A DNA stretch of 64,000 bases from CAIYEO01 sp037139575 (GTDB lineage: Bacteria; Patescibacteriota; Saccharimonadia; Saccharimonadales; UBA4665), in NCBI GenBank assembly GCA_037139575.1, contig JBAXGD010000001.1, positions 1-64,000 of the forward strand, given 5' to 3'. A model generated the notes under the pieces. It saw only the letters and a list, made by a program, of their open reading frames with translations, was not told the origin of the DNA and ran no database searches. Shown in pieces: positions 7,803-16,922 of the stretch (position 1 is its first letter; each line of letters begins with the position of its first letter). A program made the position numbers and the translations under genes.

Positions 7803-8870
7803 ATGTCAAAAGTTAATTTAACTATGGATGAATTGCTAGCCAGCAATGAAGTCCAACAATTGAAAGTCGGAGATGTTACCGAAGGAGAGATAATCTCTGT
7901 TAAAAAACATGAAATTTGGGTTGATTTAGGAGCAAACGGAATCGGCGTTGTTATGCGTCGTGAAATTGGCTACGGACAACCTATCGAAATCGGCGAAAAA
8001 ATAACAGTTAGTGTTGTTGATCCCGAAATTGAAGAAGGTCACATGCTACTAAGTATGCGTAGAGTAGTTAAGGACAGGGGCTGGGATGAGCTTCAAAGGC
8101 TTAATGAAGACAAAGAAGTTATTGAGATTGTGCCTTATGACGCAAACAGAGGTGGATTGCTCGTAGAGCTTGAAGGTATTCGTGGATTCCTACCAGTATC
8201 TCAACTTGCTGCAGGACACTATCCAAGAGTTTCAGGTGCCGATAAGGACGAGATCCTATCTAAACTTAATAGTCTTATAAACAAGCCAGTTAAGGTAACA
8301 GTTCTTGATGTGAGCAGGAAAGACAATAAATTAATTTTCTCTGAAAAAGAGGCAGTTAAAGATGTTGTTAAGGAAAGATTTGGAAAGCTTAAGGTCGGTG
8401 AAGAAATCGAAGGAATAGTTACAGGTGTAACAGATTTCGGTGCATTCGTTAATGCCGAAGGTATAGAAGGATTAATTCACATTTCTGAAATTTCTTGGGA
8501 GCATGTTGAAAATCCTAGAGATTATCTTAAGGTTGGCGAATCAGTCAAGGCTAAAATCATCTCTATAGATAAAGACGACAGATTAAGCCTAAGCATAAAA
8601 CAACTTTCTGAAGATCCCTGGATCGAACAGGTAAAAGCTTTTAAGAAAGGCTCTGTTGTAGAGGGCAAGATTACTCGAATAACACCTTTTGGTGCATTCG
8701 TTCAGCTTAGCCCGGTTGTTGAGGCATTAGTTCATGTTTCTGAAATGAGCACTGATGAGAGTGTTGATCCTGAAAAAATCTTCCAACTTAACGAAAAGAA
8801 GAAATTTAAAGTTATAGACATTGACACTGAATCAAGAAAAATTGCACTTAGCTTGAAGGATGCAAAATAA
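7803..8870 (+). CDS. rpsA: 30S ribosomal protein S1-like protein, four S1 domains
   Basis: 355 residues from the chosen start. Four S1 (OB-fold) RNA-binding domains: about 25-95 (first, degenerate), 105-190, 200-270 (EGIVTGVTDFGAFVNAEGIEG) and 285-355 (EGKITRITPFGAFVQL). The last two match consensus best. Bacterial S1 recruits mRNA to the 30S subunit; four domains instead of six is usual in Gram-positives and CPR. The ATG at 7803 lies 10 nt behind AAAGGAGG. Upstream in-frame ATGs at 7770 and 7794 have no usable site; 7794 is only 1 nt from it. The leader hairpin at 7725-7762 could serve autoregulation, as in other bacteria. infB follows after 47 nt in the same direction. Confidence 0.85.
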   Translation: MSKVNLTMDELLASNEVQQLKVGDVTEGEIISVKKHEIWVDLGANGIGVVMRREIGYGQPIEIGEKITVSVVDPEIEEGHMLLSMRRVVKDRGWDELQRLNEDKEVIEIVPYDANRGGLLVELEGIRGFLPVSQLAAGHYPRVSGADKDEILSKLNSLINKPVKVTVLDVSRKDNKLIFSEKEAVKDVVKERFGKLKVGEEIEGIVTGVTDFGAFVNAEGIEGLIHISEISWEHVENPRDYLKVGESVKAKIISIDKDDRLSLSIKQLSEDPWIEQVKAFKKGSVVEGKITRITPFGAFVQLSPVVEALVHVSEMSTDESVDPEKIFQLNEKKKFKVIDIDTESRKIALSLKDAK

Positions 8871-8917
8871 ATAGATTAGATTCTTAAAAATAGATAAATT
8901 AAGTAAGGAGTGTTGGC

Positions 8918-10687
8918 ATGGCAAGAACCATTGAACTAGAAGATAACATCACAGTCGGCACTCTTGCTGAAAAACTATCTATTCCTGTTACTAAACTAAT
9001 AGGTCAATTAATGAAAAACGGTATCATCGCTACCGTTAATGAAAGAGTAGATTTTGATACGGCTGAGATTATGGTGGCTGATCTTGGTTTTGACGACATT
9101 ACTCTTGTTAAGTCCGCACCAAAAGACGAATTGATCGAATCAATAACTAAGAAAAAGAAAAGTAATTTAACTGGTCCTAATCGACCTCCGGTAGTCGCCG
9201 TAATGGGCCATGTTGATCATGGTAAAACTAGCTTACTTGATTCAATTAGAGAAGCATCTGTTGCGAAGGGTGAAGCTGGCGGGATAACCCAACATATTTC
9301 TGCTTATCAGATCACTCACAACGATAGGCTAATAACTTTTCTTGATACTCCCGGCCATGAAGCATTTGCGGCAATTCGTGCTCACGGGGCAGAACTTACA
9401 GATCTAGTCATAATCGTTGTAGCGGCCGACGACGGTGTTAAGCCACAAACTGTAGAAGCTATTAGGTTTGCCAACCAGGCAGGCTCTAAAATGATCATAG
9501 CTATAAATAAAATAGATAAAGAAGGCGCAGATCCTAATCGTGTTAAGCAGCAGCTTGCTGAAAAGAATATTTTAGTAGAGGGTTGGGGTGGAGAACTTAC
9601 TGTAGTTGAGGTTTCTGCTAAAACAAAATTAGGAATCGACAATCTGCTAGATATGGTTCTGCTAACGGCGGATCTTGAAGAGCTAAAAGCTCCAATTGAC
9701 GTTCCTGCCGAAGGTTTAATTATTGAATCACACCTAGAAAAAGGTAGAGGACCTGTTGCCCATGCACTAATTACTGAAGGAACCCTTAACTACAATGACG
9801 TCATCGTAGCTGGTTCTACATATGCAAAGATTAGAAGTCTTACTTCTCCTGATAATATAGCTATCAAGACTGCAGGACCTTCAACACCGGTTATTATAAC
9901 TGGATTTAAAGAACTGCCTCAGTTTGGAGATAAGTTTGTTACTACAAAAAATGAGAAAACAGCAAGAATTATTGCTGAAGATTACGAATTGAACAATAAA
10001 GCTGGATTTGCCCAGAATAATCTAAACAGTACAGAGCTCATAAGTATCATAAACAGATCCAATTCCTTACAAGAGTTACCGGTTTTGATTAAAACCGACG
10101 TACAGGGTTCTCTTACTTCTGTAATTGATAGCCTAAGAACTCTTGAGACAGACGAAGTAGCCTTTAAAGTTATTAGTACGGGCGTCGGCTCTATAAATGC
10201 TAGTGATGTTCACACAGCTCATTCAGCTAATGGAATAATCTACGGATTTAACGTTGAATTACCTTCTGAAATTAGAAGACTTGCTTCAAGAGATAAAGTC
10301 CCGATAAATATCTATAAAATAATATATGAACTTATTGACGATGCTAAAGAGAGACTTAGTAACATGCTAGCTCCAGAAATTGTAGAAAATGAGACAGGTG
10401 TTCTTGAAATCAAAGGCGTATTCACATCAGGTAAAGGTGAAATTATTGCCGGTGGAGAAGTTAAAAAAGGTAAACTTACAGTTCCAGCATTGGCTAGGGT
10501 TATTCGGGGTAAAGAAGTATTAGCTGAGGTCAATATTACTAACCTAAAGAGGGGACCTCAAGATACTAAAGAGGTTTTTGAAGGTGAAATGTGTGGTTTG
10601 AGCATAGAACTTAAGAATAAGTTAGTTATTGAAATTGGTGATAATATACAATTCTTTACACGAGAGACAGTTCAAAGAAAAATTTAA
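8918..10687 (+). CDS. infB: Translation initiation factor IF-2
   Basis: 589 residues, much shorter than the E. coli protein (about 890) because the long N-terminal region is reduced to one IF2-N-like domain (about 5-55). The G domain has GHVDHGKTS (G1, about 97), DTPGHEAF (G3) and NKID (G4). Domains II, III and IV follow to the C-terminus, which ends in the fMet-tRNA-binding beta barrel. It delivers initiator tRNA to the 30S subunit and promotes subunit joining. AAGGAG precedes the ATG by about 8 nt. It lies downstream of the S1 gene; the usual nusA, rbfA and truB neighbours are absent. Confidence 0.97.
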   Translation: MARTIELEDNITVGTLAEKLSIPVTKLIGQLMKNGIIATVNERVDFDTAEIMVADLGFDDITLVKSAPKDELIESITKKKKSNLTGPNRPPVVAVMGHVDHGKTSLLDSIREASVAKGEAGGITQHISAYQITHNDRLITFLDTPGHEAFAAIRAHGAELTDLVIIVVAADDGVKPQTVEAIRFANQAGSKMIIAINKIDKEGADPNRVKQQLAEKNILVEGWGGELTVVEVSAKTKLGIDNLLDMVLLTADLEELKAPIDVPAEGLIIESHLEKGRGPVAHALITEGTLNYNDVIVAGSTYAKIRSLTSPDNIAIKTAGPSTPVIITGFKELPQFGDKFVTTKNEKTARIIAEDYELNNKAGFAQNNLNSTELISIINRSNSLQELPVLIKTDVQGSLTSVIDSLRTLETDEVAFKVISTGVGSINASDVHTAHSANGIIYGFNVELPSEIRRLASRDKVPINIYKIIYELIDDAKERLSNMLAPEIVENETGVLEIKGVFTSGKGEIIAGGEVKKGKLTVPALARVIRGKEVLAEVNITNLKRGPQDTKEVFEGEMCGLSIELKNKLVIEIGDNIQFFTRETVQRKI

Positions 10688-10693
10688 AAATGA

Positions 10694-10699
10694 TATAAT
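10694..10699 (+). promoter_or_regulatory. -10 box before the 10706 gene, leaderless layout
   Basis: TATAAT followed by 6 nt and the ATG at 10706. The A of the ATG is at the expected +1. The -35 region TTCAAA (17 nt upstream) is weak. Confidence 0.55.
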
Positions 10700-10705
10700 A
10701 TCATC

Positions 10706-11017
10706 ATGATAAAGTTTAATGACGAATTGCTATTAGAAATTGGTCTCAGCGATTTGCCTGAGGCAGAAAAAACAAAAATGAAGGCTCATATTTATGAAAC
10801 TCTAGAAACTAGAGTCGGTTTTCGTCTAGCTGGAAATATGACCGATCAACAGCTTAATGAGTTCGAAAGTTTCATCAATCAAAAAGATGAACAGGGCGCT
10901 TTCAAGTGGCTCGAGCAAAATTTCCCAAATTACAAAGATGTGGTAGCGGAAGAATTTGAGAAGCTAAAGCAAGAAATTAAGCAAATTGCTCCTCAGATAC
11001 TAGAATCATCTAAATAA
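10706..11017 (+). CDS. Small conserved acidic protein (DUF5663-like)
   Basis: 103 residues, helical and acidic, without membrane segment or cysteine. The sequence (start MIKFNDELLLEIGL, then LPEAEKTKMKAHIYETLETRVG) resembles small CPR proteins of the DUF5663 type; this name is from memory and only moderately sure. The function is unknown. The ATG follows a TATAAT by 6 nt with no Shine-Dalgarno, so it is probably translated from a leaderless mRNA although infB lies only 18 nt upstream. Its TAA abuts the stop codon of the convergent fmt gene without any intervening base. Confidence 0.8.
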   Translation: MIKFNDELLLEIGLSDLPEAEKTKMKAHIYETLETRVGFRLAGNMTDQQLNEFESFINQKDEQGAFKWLEQNFPNYKDVVAEEFEKLKQEIKQIAPQILESSK

Positions 11018-11941
11018 TTATTTTTTATAGCCTGCAATAAAGGCTTTACCTGACATTGATTTTTTATTTTCAGGTTTTAGAGATATTATTTTGATTTCCT
11101 CACCTAAAGCGGCAACTTTAAGTGAATCTTTAACTACAGTAATTTCTCCAGGTTCCAGTAATGTTTTTTCACCAACTTCTACTCGCTCAATATCTACATT
11201 TTTACCGAATAAGACTGTCTTTAGCTTGGGCCACCCTTGATAAGCCCTGCATTTTCTTTCGATAATTGCAGCTTTTTCGTTCCAGTCTATAATTCCATCG
11301 GTCTTATTTAGTTGCTTCGTAACAGTTATTCCCTCAGTAGGTTGTTCTACCGGCTTTAGGTCTCCACCGATAATGTCATTGAGGTTTTTCGCCAGTAAAT
11401 CTGCCCCGCCTTGATTAAGCAACTCAGAAAGTTCTTGTTTTGACTCTTTACCAGTTATCTCTATCTTAACTTGATCATATATTGGGCCAGAGTCCATGCC
11501 CTTAGCTAATCTCATCAATGAAACGCCGGTTATTTTGTCTCCATCTAATATTGTTTGCTCTATTGGAGTAGAACCTCTTTTGTTTGGCAATAGAGAAGGG
11601 TGGATATTTATTATTCCTAATGGGAACATTTCAATAACTGATTCAGGTATCAACTTGCCATATGCTACTAGCACAGCAATTTCACATCCAGATTCGGCTA
11701 CAATTATTTTGACCTCATCAATTGAGCTCGGCTTATGAACTGTTATATTATGTAATCTTGCAAATTCTTCGGCTTCTATAGTTCTAAGGTTTCGAGAGTT
11801 ATATGTATCTTGATTTAAAATCAAACAATCAATCACAAACCCTGCATCCATGAGCTTTTTCATTACTGGATTTTTTGTAGTTACACCAGTAGCTAATCTC
11901 TCGTTACCAAAGAATACTATTTTTTTCGACATCTTTTTCAT
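11018..11941 (-). CDS. fmt: Methionyl-tRNA formyltransferase
   Basis: 307 residues. The N-terminal formyltransferase fold has the family core around HPSLLPNKRGSTPIEQTIL (about 133-151), with the catalytic Asn/His/Asp set represented by NIHPSLLP and by MAKGMDSGP (Asp near 170). The C-terminal OB-like domain includes RAYQGWPKLKT. It formylates initiator Met-tRNA using 10-formyl-tetrahydrofolate. The start overlaps the end of def by 38 nt, so the pair is coupled; the formyl group added here is removed by the def product. A second in-frame ATG at 11932 is an equally possible start, and neither has a clear binding site. Confidence 0.93.
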   Translation of the reverse strand: MKKMSKKIVFFGNERLATGVTTKNPVMKKLMDAGFVIDCLILNQDTYNSRNLRTIEAEEFARLHNITVHKPSSIDEVKIIVAESGCEIAVLVAYGKLIPESVIEMFPLGIINIHPSLLPNKRGSTPIEQTILDGDKITGVSLMRLAKGMDSGPIYDQVKIEITGKESKQELSELLNQGGADLLAKNLNDIIGGDLKPVEQPTEGITVTKQLNKTDGIIDWNEKAAIIERKCRAYQGWPKLKTVLFGKNVDIERVEVGEKTLLEPGEITVVKDSLKVAALGEEIKIISLKPENKKSMSGKAFIAGYKK

Positions 11942-12488
11942 AATCCAGTTGTTTTAATTTGCCGTCAGGCATTAATTTAAAAAATGCTTCATTCTCATTT
12001 TTAATGTGATCAATAAATAACTTTCCATCGGTATGATCAATCTCATGCTGAAAAACTCTTGCAATGAATCCCTTGGCCGTATGTCTTATGGGTTTACCGT
12101 CTAAATCCGTCGCCTTAATTCTAACTTTGCTGAATCTAGGAACCTTACCATATATATCTTTGATACTTAAACAGCCTTCGAAATCTTCCACTAATTCGCC
12201 CTCATACTTAGTGATGGAGGGATTAATGAAAACATCGAAATCATGATTATCTTTATCGTCAAGATCTTTGCGAATAATAACTATCTTATAGGGGACATCT
12301 ATTTGTATTGAAGCTAAAGCTACTCCAACTTCATGCTCTCTTTCGCTTTCCCATTGAAGCAGTACCTTTTTCATTGATTCAACAATTTCAATTGTCTCAT
12401 CCGTAATAATTCCAACTTTCATCGATTTAGATCGAAGATTAATATTGGGTAGGGTAATCAGGCCATATTTTAGTTTCTTTGCATTCAT
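11904..12488 (-). CDS. def: Peptide deformylase
   Basis: 194 residues. The metal ligands are present: EGCLS (Cys106) and HEIDH (His148, His152, catalytic Glu149). The first family motif is degenerate: GVALASIQ (55-62) in place of GxGLAAxQ, with Ala for Gly and Ser for Ala. It removes the formyl group from nascent proteins, the step before Met removal by the map product encoded at 16124. Unlike most genes of the family it starts with a roughly 20-residue N-terminal extension. A minus-strand TATACT (12497-12502) ends 8 nt before the ATG at 12488 and no Shine-Dalgarno is seen, so it may be leaderless although priA ends only 32 nt upstream. Confidence 0.9.
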   Translation of the reverse strand: MNAKKLKYGLITLPNINLRSKSMKVGIITDETIEIVESMKKVLLQWESEREHEVGVALASIQIDVPYKIVIIRKDLDDKDNHDFDVFINPSITKYEGELVEDFEGCLSIKDIYGKVPRFSKVRIKATDLDGKPIRHTAKGFIARVFQHEIDHTDGKLFIDHIKNENEAFFKLMPDGKLKQLDYEKDVEKNSILW

Positions 12489-12496
12489 AATCTTAA

Positions 12497-12502
12497 AGTA
12501 TA
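12497..12502 (-). promoter_or_regulatory. -10 box of def, leaderless layout
   Basis: Minus-strand TATACT with 8 nt to the ATG at 12488. Confidence 0.4.
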
Positions 12503-12520
12503 TATTAAACGCGATATTTA

Positions 12521-14464
12521 TTATAAAAGATTTAAGGGATCTAGGTCATAATCCCAGCCTGAAGGGAGATTATTGATGGCCTTGATTAGATTGCTTCTTA
12601 ATTTGGACTTAACTATTATTTGGTATTGGAATTTGCCCGCTTTTTTAGAATAGAAGGAGGGCGCGGGACCCAGTAGTGTAATATCTAACTTAAGATTTTC
12701 TAGCCTCTTGAATAATAGTTTTGAAGCTTTTTCTGCATCTTTAACTGTTGCCTTCGAGCAAGTGAGTTTTACTATCTGTACGAAGGGAGGGTAGAGAAAC
12801 TTTTTGCGCTCTTCTATCTCACCAGAAAAATAATCTTCATAATTTAGATTTATTGAGTCAACAATAGTCTTATTATCCGGACTATATGTTTGGATAATAG
12901 CATTACCTTTTTTATGGCCTCTACCTATACGCCCGAGAATTTGATTAATTTGTTGATAGGTTTTCTCGGAAGCAGTGAAGTCAGGGAAGGAAAGGCTCGA
13001 TTCGGCAACCATTATCCCGACCACGGATAAATTAGGTAAATCTAGTCCTCGGGACAAAGTTTGTGTCCCGATCAAAATATCCACCTCTCCAGATACAACT
13101 GAATCATAATTGTGTTCAAAGCTTTCACTACTACTGTTGTCGTTGTCAAACCTCTGTATGCGTGCATTAGGAAAAAGTCTTTTCGCTTCATCAATTAGAG
13201 CCTTAGTACCGAAACCTCTATAGATGATTTTTTCTTCATTACAGTCTGGACATGACATTGGTGGTTTTTTGGTGAGACCACAAGAGTGGCATATAGCAAT
13301 AAATTTATCAGCATGGAATATAAGCGGTAAATCACAGTTGGGGCAGACAGATTGCCAGCCACAATTATCGCAGAATACAATTCTCGCCGTTCCTCTCCTG
13401 TTCAAAAAAAGCAGACTTTGTTCCTTTTCTTTGAGAGCTGACTCTATTAAATTAATTAATTTATTCGATATCAGCTTGCTTTTAGTAAATTCCGAATGAT
13501 CTTTTATATCGACTATTTCCTTAAATATTTGTCCAGTATTCTTGGTTATCGGGTTACTAAGCATTCTTAAAATAGGTGTTTTTTGTTCTTTTGCTAAATA
13601 GTAATCTGCGATTGGGGGAGTTGCTGACCCGAAAATTAATACAGATTTATGGATTTTGGCCAGCATACTGGCGACTCTGTTTGCGTGATAATGAGGGGAT
13701 TGTTCTTGTTTATAGGCATCTTCATGAAATTCATCTACCACAACAACACCAAGTGATCTGAATGGGCTAAATAGGGCTGACCTAGGGCCTATTACGATTA
13801 ATCCCTGATCATCATGAGCAATTCTCAACCAATTTTGGAGTTTTTTTGACGGCGATAACTTGGAGTTTATGATTATTACTCTGTTACCAAAGGTTTCTTC
13901 GAATATTTTAGTAAATTGAGGGGTTAAACTAATCTCGGGAATCATTATCAATGTAGTCTTTTTCTTTTCTATAGATCTTTTGGCTAGCTCTATATAAACC
14001 CTGGTTTTCCCTGTACCAGTATCACCATGAAGAACGTATGTGGCTGGATCAGTTATAGATTCAAGTACAGATACCTGTTCTTCGGAAAGGTTAGGCAATT
14101 GAGCCGAATTATAAGCATAAGTTGTATTATCTACACTATACTTTTCTCCAATATCTATAATTTTCTGAGGTATGAACTGAGTTAATATTAATCCAGCTGG
14201 ACCAGGATAATAAAGATGAATCCAGTTAAGTAATTTTACGCTTTCATCTGGGAGTTGACCAATATAATTAGAAAGGTTACTTATGACTGGACTTGTCTTA
14301 AATCTAGGTTTCGTTGTATTTTTAATAACTAATCCAAGTATGGACTTAGACTTTAATCTTATAGCTACTAATGAATACTTTTGGATTAATTCATCTGATT
14401 CGTAGGTAAGCAGTTTTTCGGAAAAATAACTTGAGTCTTTGGGTAGTATCTCGTAATAGTACAT
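12521..14464 (-). CDS. priA: Primosomal replication helicase PriA
   Basis: About 647 residues. A short 3'-DNA-binding N-terminal region is followed by Walker A GDTGTGKT (about 147-154), a Walker B box reading DEFH instead of DEEH/DEAH, and the zinc-binding insertion with Cys pairs CDNCG, CPNC, CHSCG and CPDC (about 370-420). Helicase motifs V and VI include QTLSRGLDLPN and QILGRIGRG. PriA reloads the replisome at stalled forks. I start at the ATG at 14464, because the upstream ATG at 14473 is part of a minus-strand TATAATG; that TATAAT ends 7 nt before 14464, a leaderless layout. The Glu-to-Phe change in Walker B is unusual and worth a check. Confidence 0.9.
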   Translation of the reverse strand: MYYYEILPKDSSYFSEKLLTYESDELIQKYSLVAIRLKSKSILGLVIKNTTKPRFKTSPVISNLSNYIGQLPDESVKLLNWIHLYYPGPAGLILTQFIPQKIIDIGEKYSVDNTTYAYNSAQLPNLSEEQVSVLESITDPATYVLHGDTGTGKTRVYIELAKRSIEKKKTTLIMIPEISLTPQFTKIFEETFGNRVIIINSKLSPSKKLQNWLRIAHDDQGLIVIGPRSALFSPFRSLGVVVVDEFHEDAYKQEQSPHYHANRVASMLAKIHKSVLIFGSATPPIADYYLAKEQKTPILRMLSNPITKNTGQIFKEIVDIKDHSEFTKSKLISNKLINLIESALKEKEQSLLFLNRRGTARIVFCDNCGWQSVCPNCDLPLIFHADKFIAICHSCGLTKKPPMSCPDCNEEKIIYRGFGTKALIDEAKRLFPNARIQRFDNDNSSSESFEHNYDSVVSGEVDILIGTQTLSRGLDLPNLSVVGIMVAESSLSFPDFTASEKTYQQINQILGRIGRGHKKGNAIIQTYSPDNKTIVDSINLNYEDYFSGEIEERKKFLYPPFVQIVKLTCSKATVKDAEKASKLLFKRLENLKLDITLLGPAPSFYSKKAGKFQYQIIVKSKLRSNLIKAINNLPSGWDYDLDPLNLL

Positions 14465-14471
14465 AAATACC

Positions 14472-14477
14472 ATTATA
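14472..14477 (-). promoter_or_regulatory. -10 box of priA, leaderless layout
   Basis: Minus-strand TATAAT whose last two bases overlap an upstream ATG; 7 nt separate it from the ATG at 14464. Confidence 0.5.
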
Positions 14478-14554
14478 TATTTTTATAAAAAAAATTGTAA
14501 AAGTAATAAAAAGGCCTTATACTTCATGTTGTTTGAAAGACAATAAGATTTATT

Positions 14555-14845
14555 ATGTTAGATGTATTTATAACCTCAAGAGTAAGACGCAAGATTATAG
14601 TAATCTATGCTAAATATCCCGACTTCAAGACGCATGTTAGAGGCCTGGCCAAGTTGATTAAGGAAGATGCTGGAAATATTCAGCGCGAATTAAAGAGATT
14701 AGAGAAAATTGGCTTTTTAATTTCTGAAAAACAAGGCAATACAAAGGTTTACCATACGAATAAACAATTTATTATTTTTAAAGAACTACAAAGCATAGTG
14801 CTTAAATCGCAAAGAGCAACTCAAAAAAGAAATAAATTAAGTTAA
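14555..14845 (+). CDS. Winged-helix transcriptional regulator (ArsR/MarR-like fold)
   Basis: 96 residues, nearly all one winged helix-turn-helix: a helix at about 5-20, HTH at about 28-55 (RGLAKLIKEDAGNIQRELKRL) and a wing at about 57-72 (GFLISEKQGNTKVYHTN). The arrangement RELKRLEKIGFL is typical of regulators that read DNA as dimers. There are no metal-binding cysteines and no sensor domain, so the signal is unknown. It stands divergent from priA and upstream of rpsU. A TAAGAT lies 5 nt before the ATG without Shine-Dalgarno. It may regulate itself or priA; this is inference. Confidence 0.75.
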   Translation: MLDVFITSRVRRKIIVIYAKYPDFKTHVRGLAKLIKEDAGNIQRELKRLEKIGFLISEKQGNTKVYHTNKQFIIFKELQSIVLKSQRATQKRNKLS

Positions 14846-14862
14846 AACACTTTAAAAAATAT

Positions 14863-14891
14863 TTGCAAATATAAATTTAACATCGTACAAT
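14863..14891 (+). promoter_or_regulatory. Promoter of rpsU, leaderless layout
   Basis: TTGCAA (14863-14868), 17-nt spacer, TACAAT (14886-14891), then 7 nt to the ATG at 14899. This is the clearest case in the window of a complete promoter set right against a start codon without a ribosome binding site. Confidence 0.7.
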
Positions 14892-14898
14892 ATATACA

Positions 14899-15114
14899 AT
14901 GATACAAGTTACAAAAAGAGATCCAAAGGAACCACTAGAAAATATGCTTCGACGTTTTAGTCGTAAAGTACAGCAATCTGGTGTATTGATGCGTGCAAAA
15001 TCAGGACAATACTTCCAAAAACCAATTTCAAAATCTGAAAGACGTACGAAAGCTATTATAAGACAAGAAAGAAAAGCAGTTAAAGTCAAAAAGCTTAAAC
15101 TTGGTCAAAGATAG
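14899..15114 (+). CDS. rpsU: 30S ribosomal protein bS21
   Basis: 71 residues, strongly basic. The family pattern is clear: EPLENMLRRFSRKVQQSGVL near the N-terminus, then a Lys/Arg-rich tail (SKSERRTKAIIRQERKA). bS21 binds the 30S platform next to the anti-Shine-Dalgarno and helps initiation. It heads the run rpsU-yqeY-adk-map; rpsU followed by yqeY is a widespread pair. The mRNA is predicted to be leaderless, which is notable for the very protein that sits at the anti-Shine-Dalgarno. Confidence 0.95.
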   Translation: MIQVTKRDPKEPLENMLRRFSRKVQQSGVLMRAKSGQYFQKPISKSERRTKAIIRQERKAVKVKKLKLGQR

Positions 15115-15120
15115 AGTTAT

Positions 15121-15573
15121 ATGCTCAAACAGCAGATAGATAAAGATATAAAAGAAGCTCTACTATCCAAAGATCAATTTACTGTTAGTACACTACGAGG
15201 ATTGAAGAGTGCAATTTTGTATGAAGAAGTTTCCTTGAATAAGCGTGATGATGGACTTGATGATGAAGCTATTATTTCAGTTATTAGCAAAGAAAGTAAA
15301 AAAAGAACTGAAAGCGCTGATTTATATAAAAAAGGTGGAAATGAACAAATGGCAGATAAAGAATTAAAAGAAAAAACACTTTTAAGTAAATATTTACCAG
15401 AGCAATTGGGTGATGATAAAATTCAAGAGATTGTTGATGAAGTGATGAACTCTATGCAAGACGTTACTATTAAGGATATGGGCAAGATTATTGGCTTAGT
15501 AAAGTCGAAAACGGGTTCGGCTGCTGATGGCTCAAAAATATCCGAAATTGTAAAGAATAGGATTAATAGTTAA
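15121..15573 (+). CDS. yqeY: GatB/YqeY-domain protein
   Basis: 150 residues matching the free-standing YqeY family: LKQQIDKDIKEALLSKD at the N-terminus, TLRGLKSAI, the KESKKRTESADLYKKGG helix, and the C-terminal helical GatB/YqeY domain with DMGKIIGLVKSKTGSAADGS. Related domains in GatB bind tRNA in the Glu-tRNA(Gln) amidotransferase; the stand-alone protein is thought to act in tRNA or amino-acid metabolism but has no firm role. It begins 6 nt after rpsU and its stop overlaps the start of adk by one base (TAATG). Confidence 0.9.
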   Translation: MLKQQIDKDIKEALLSKDQFTVSTLRGLKSAILYEEVSLNKRDDGLDDEAIISVISKESKKRTESADLYKKGGNEQMADKELKEKTLLSKYLPEQLGDDKIQEIVDEVMNSMQDVTIKDMGKIIGLVKSKTGSAADGSKISEIVKNRINS

Positions 15574-16124
15574 TGATAATACTAACTGGTGTTGCAGGTG
15601 CTGGAAAAAGCATGCAGGGTAGATATTTAGCCGATGAGGCTGGCTATCCATGGCTTTCTACAGGAGAGCTACTCAGAGTTCTAATAACCGGAAAGCGTAG
15701 ACAGGAAATGTTAGAGGGTAAATTATTGAGTGATGAAGAGGTTATTAAAGTTTTTAATACAGTGGTTAACCTGATAGATATCAATAAAGAATTTGTCGTA
15801 GATGGTTTTCCAAGGACTATTAATCAGACTGAATGGTTAATAGAGCAAGTTCACTCGGGGAGATTTGAGCTTACATCTGTTTTCAATTTAGTTGCAACCG
15901 AGGAAGTGGTTAGGGGCAGACTAGAGAAGCGAGGAAGACAGGATGATAATGACAAGGCTATTAATAAGCGTTTTGAAGAATATAACAAAGTCACATTACC
16001 ATTATTAGATCATTTTGATAAAGAAAATATAAAAATAATTAATATAGATGCCAGTTTGCCACCTCACGAAGTGCATAAAATAATTATGGACGAGCTTGCA
16101 TCCATAAAGCCAAACAGCCAGTAA
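15573..16124 (+). CDS. adk: Adenylate kinase (short form)
   Basis: 183 residues. The P-loop GVAGAGKS (6-13), the AMP-site STGELLR (about 30-36), DGFPRT (about 80-85) and RLEKRGRQDD (about 113-122) identify an adenylate-kinase-type NMP kinase. The LID is short and has no zinc cysteines, as in short-form enzymes. It interconverts AMP, ATP and ADP, important in an organism likely dependent on imported nucleotides. It overlaps yqeY and map by one base each, so all three are translationally coupled. Confidence 0.9.
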   Translation: MIILTGVAGAGKSMQGRYLADEAGYPWLSTGELLRVLITGKRRQEMLEGKLLSDEEVIKVFNTVVNLIDINKEFVVDGFPRTINQTEWLIEQVHSGRFELTSVFNLVATEEVVRGRLEKRGRQDDNDKAINKRFEEYNKVTLPLLDHFDKENIKIINIDASLPPHEVHKIIMDELASIKPNSQ

Positions 16125-16876
16125 TGTACACTAGAGAAAAAAAACCATCTGAAATTGCAGCTATGAGAGAAAGCGGCAGAATGCTTGCTACTGTGCTTGA
16201 GCTATTGAGGCATTCGGCTAAGCCTGGCATGAGTACTATGGATCTGAATATTATTGCAGAAAAAGAACTTAAATCCCTCGGTGGTAAGCCAGCATTTTTA
16301 GGTTATCAAGGTTTTCCAGCAGTTCTTTGTGTCTCAATCAACGATGAAGTTGTTCATGGTATACCATCTAAAGATAAGATTATTGAAGATGGGGACATTG
16401 TAAGTTTAGATTTTGGAGTTGTGTTTGATTCTATGATTACCGATGCAGCTATTAGTGTTATTGTTGGTAACCCAAGAAGCGAAGAGGACGTTAGATTGGT
16501 TAAGATGACTGAAAAATCTCTTTTAGATGGCATCAATGTTATTAAAGATGGTGTTAAGGTTGGAGATATTGCAGAATCTATTCAAAAAAGACTAGATAGC
16601 AATAAATTCGGCATAGTAAGAGATTTGGTCGGCCATGGAGTTGGACACGATTTACATGAGGATCCTAATATACCTAATTATGGCCATAGAGGACAGGGAC
16701 CAATCCTTAGGAAGAATATGACTATCGCTATAGAGCCAATGGCAACCCTAGGTGGATATGAAGTTAAGGTAGGCAGTGATGGATGGACAATCTTAACTGG
16801 TGATGGTTCTCGTTCTGCACATTTTGAACATACTGTTCTGATAACAGAAACCGGCGCTGAAATACTTACTCGATAA
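16124..16876 (+). CDS. map: Methionine aminopeptidase, type I
   Basis: 250 residues. The metal ligands and active-site residues of the type I family are visible: VVHGIP (His near 79), DFGVV and ITDAAIS (two Asp), GHGVGHDLHEDPNIPN (His), IEPM (Glu) and FEHTV (Glu). It removes the initiator methionine after deformylation. There is no N-terminal zinc-finger extension. The ATG overlaps the adk stop. Confidence 0.95.
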   Translation: MYTREKKPSEIAAMRESGRMLATVLELLRHSAKPGMSTMDLNIIAEKELKSLGGKPAFLGYQGFPAVLCVSINDEVVHGIPSKDKIIEDGDIVSLDFGVVFDSMITDAAISVIVGNPRSEEDVRLVKMTEKSLLDGINVIKDGVKVGDIAESIQKRLDSNKFGIVRDLVGHGVGHDLHEDPNIPNYGHRGQGPILRKNMTIAIEPMATLGGYEVKVGSDGWTILTGDGSRSAHFEHTVLITETGAEILTR

Positions 16877-16886
16877 TAGATATTTC

Positions 16887-16916
16887 TTGCCCAAAAGTGA
16901 GCATAGGCATTATACT
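16887..16916 (+). promoter_or_regulatory. Promoter of ftsA, leaderless layout
   Basis: TTGCCC (16887-16892), 18-nt spacer, TATACT (16911-16916), then 6 nt to the ATG at 16923. The A of the start codon falls at the expected transcription start. Confidence 0.6.
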
Positions 16917-16922
16917 GTCATT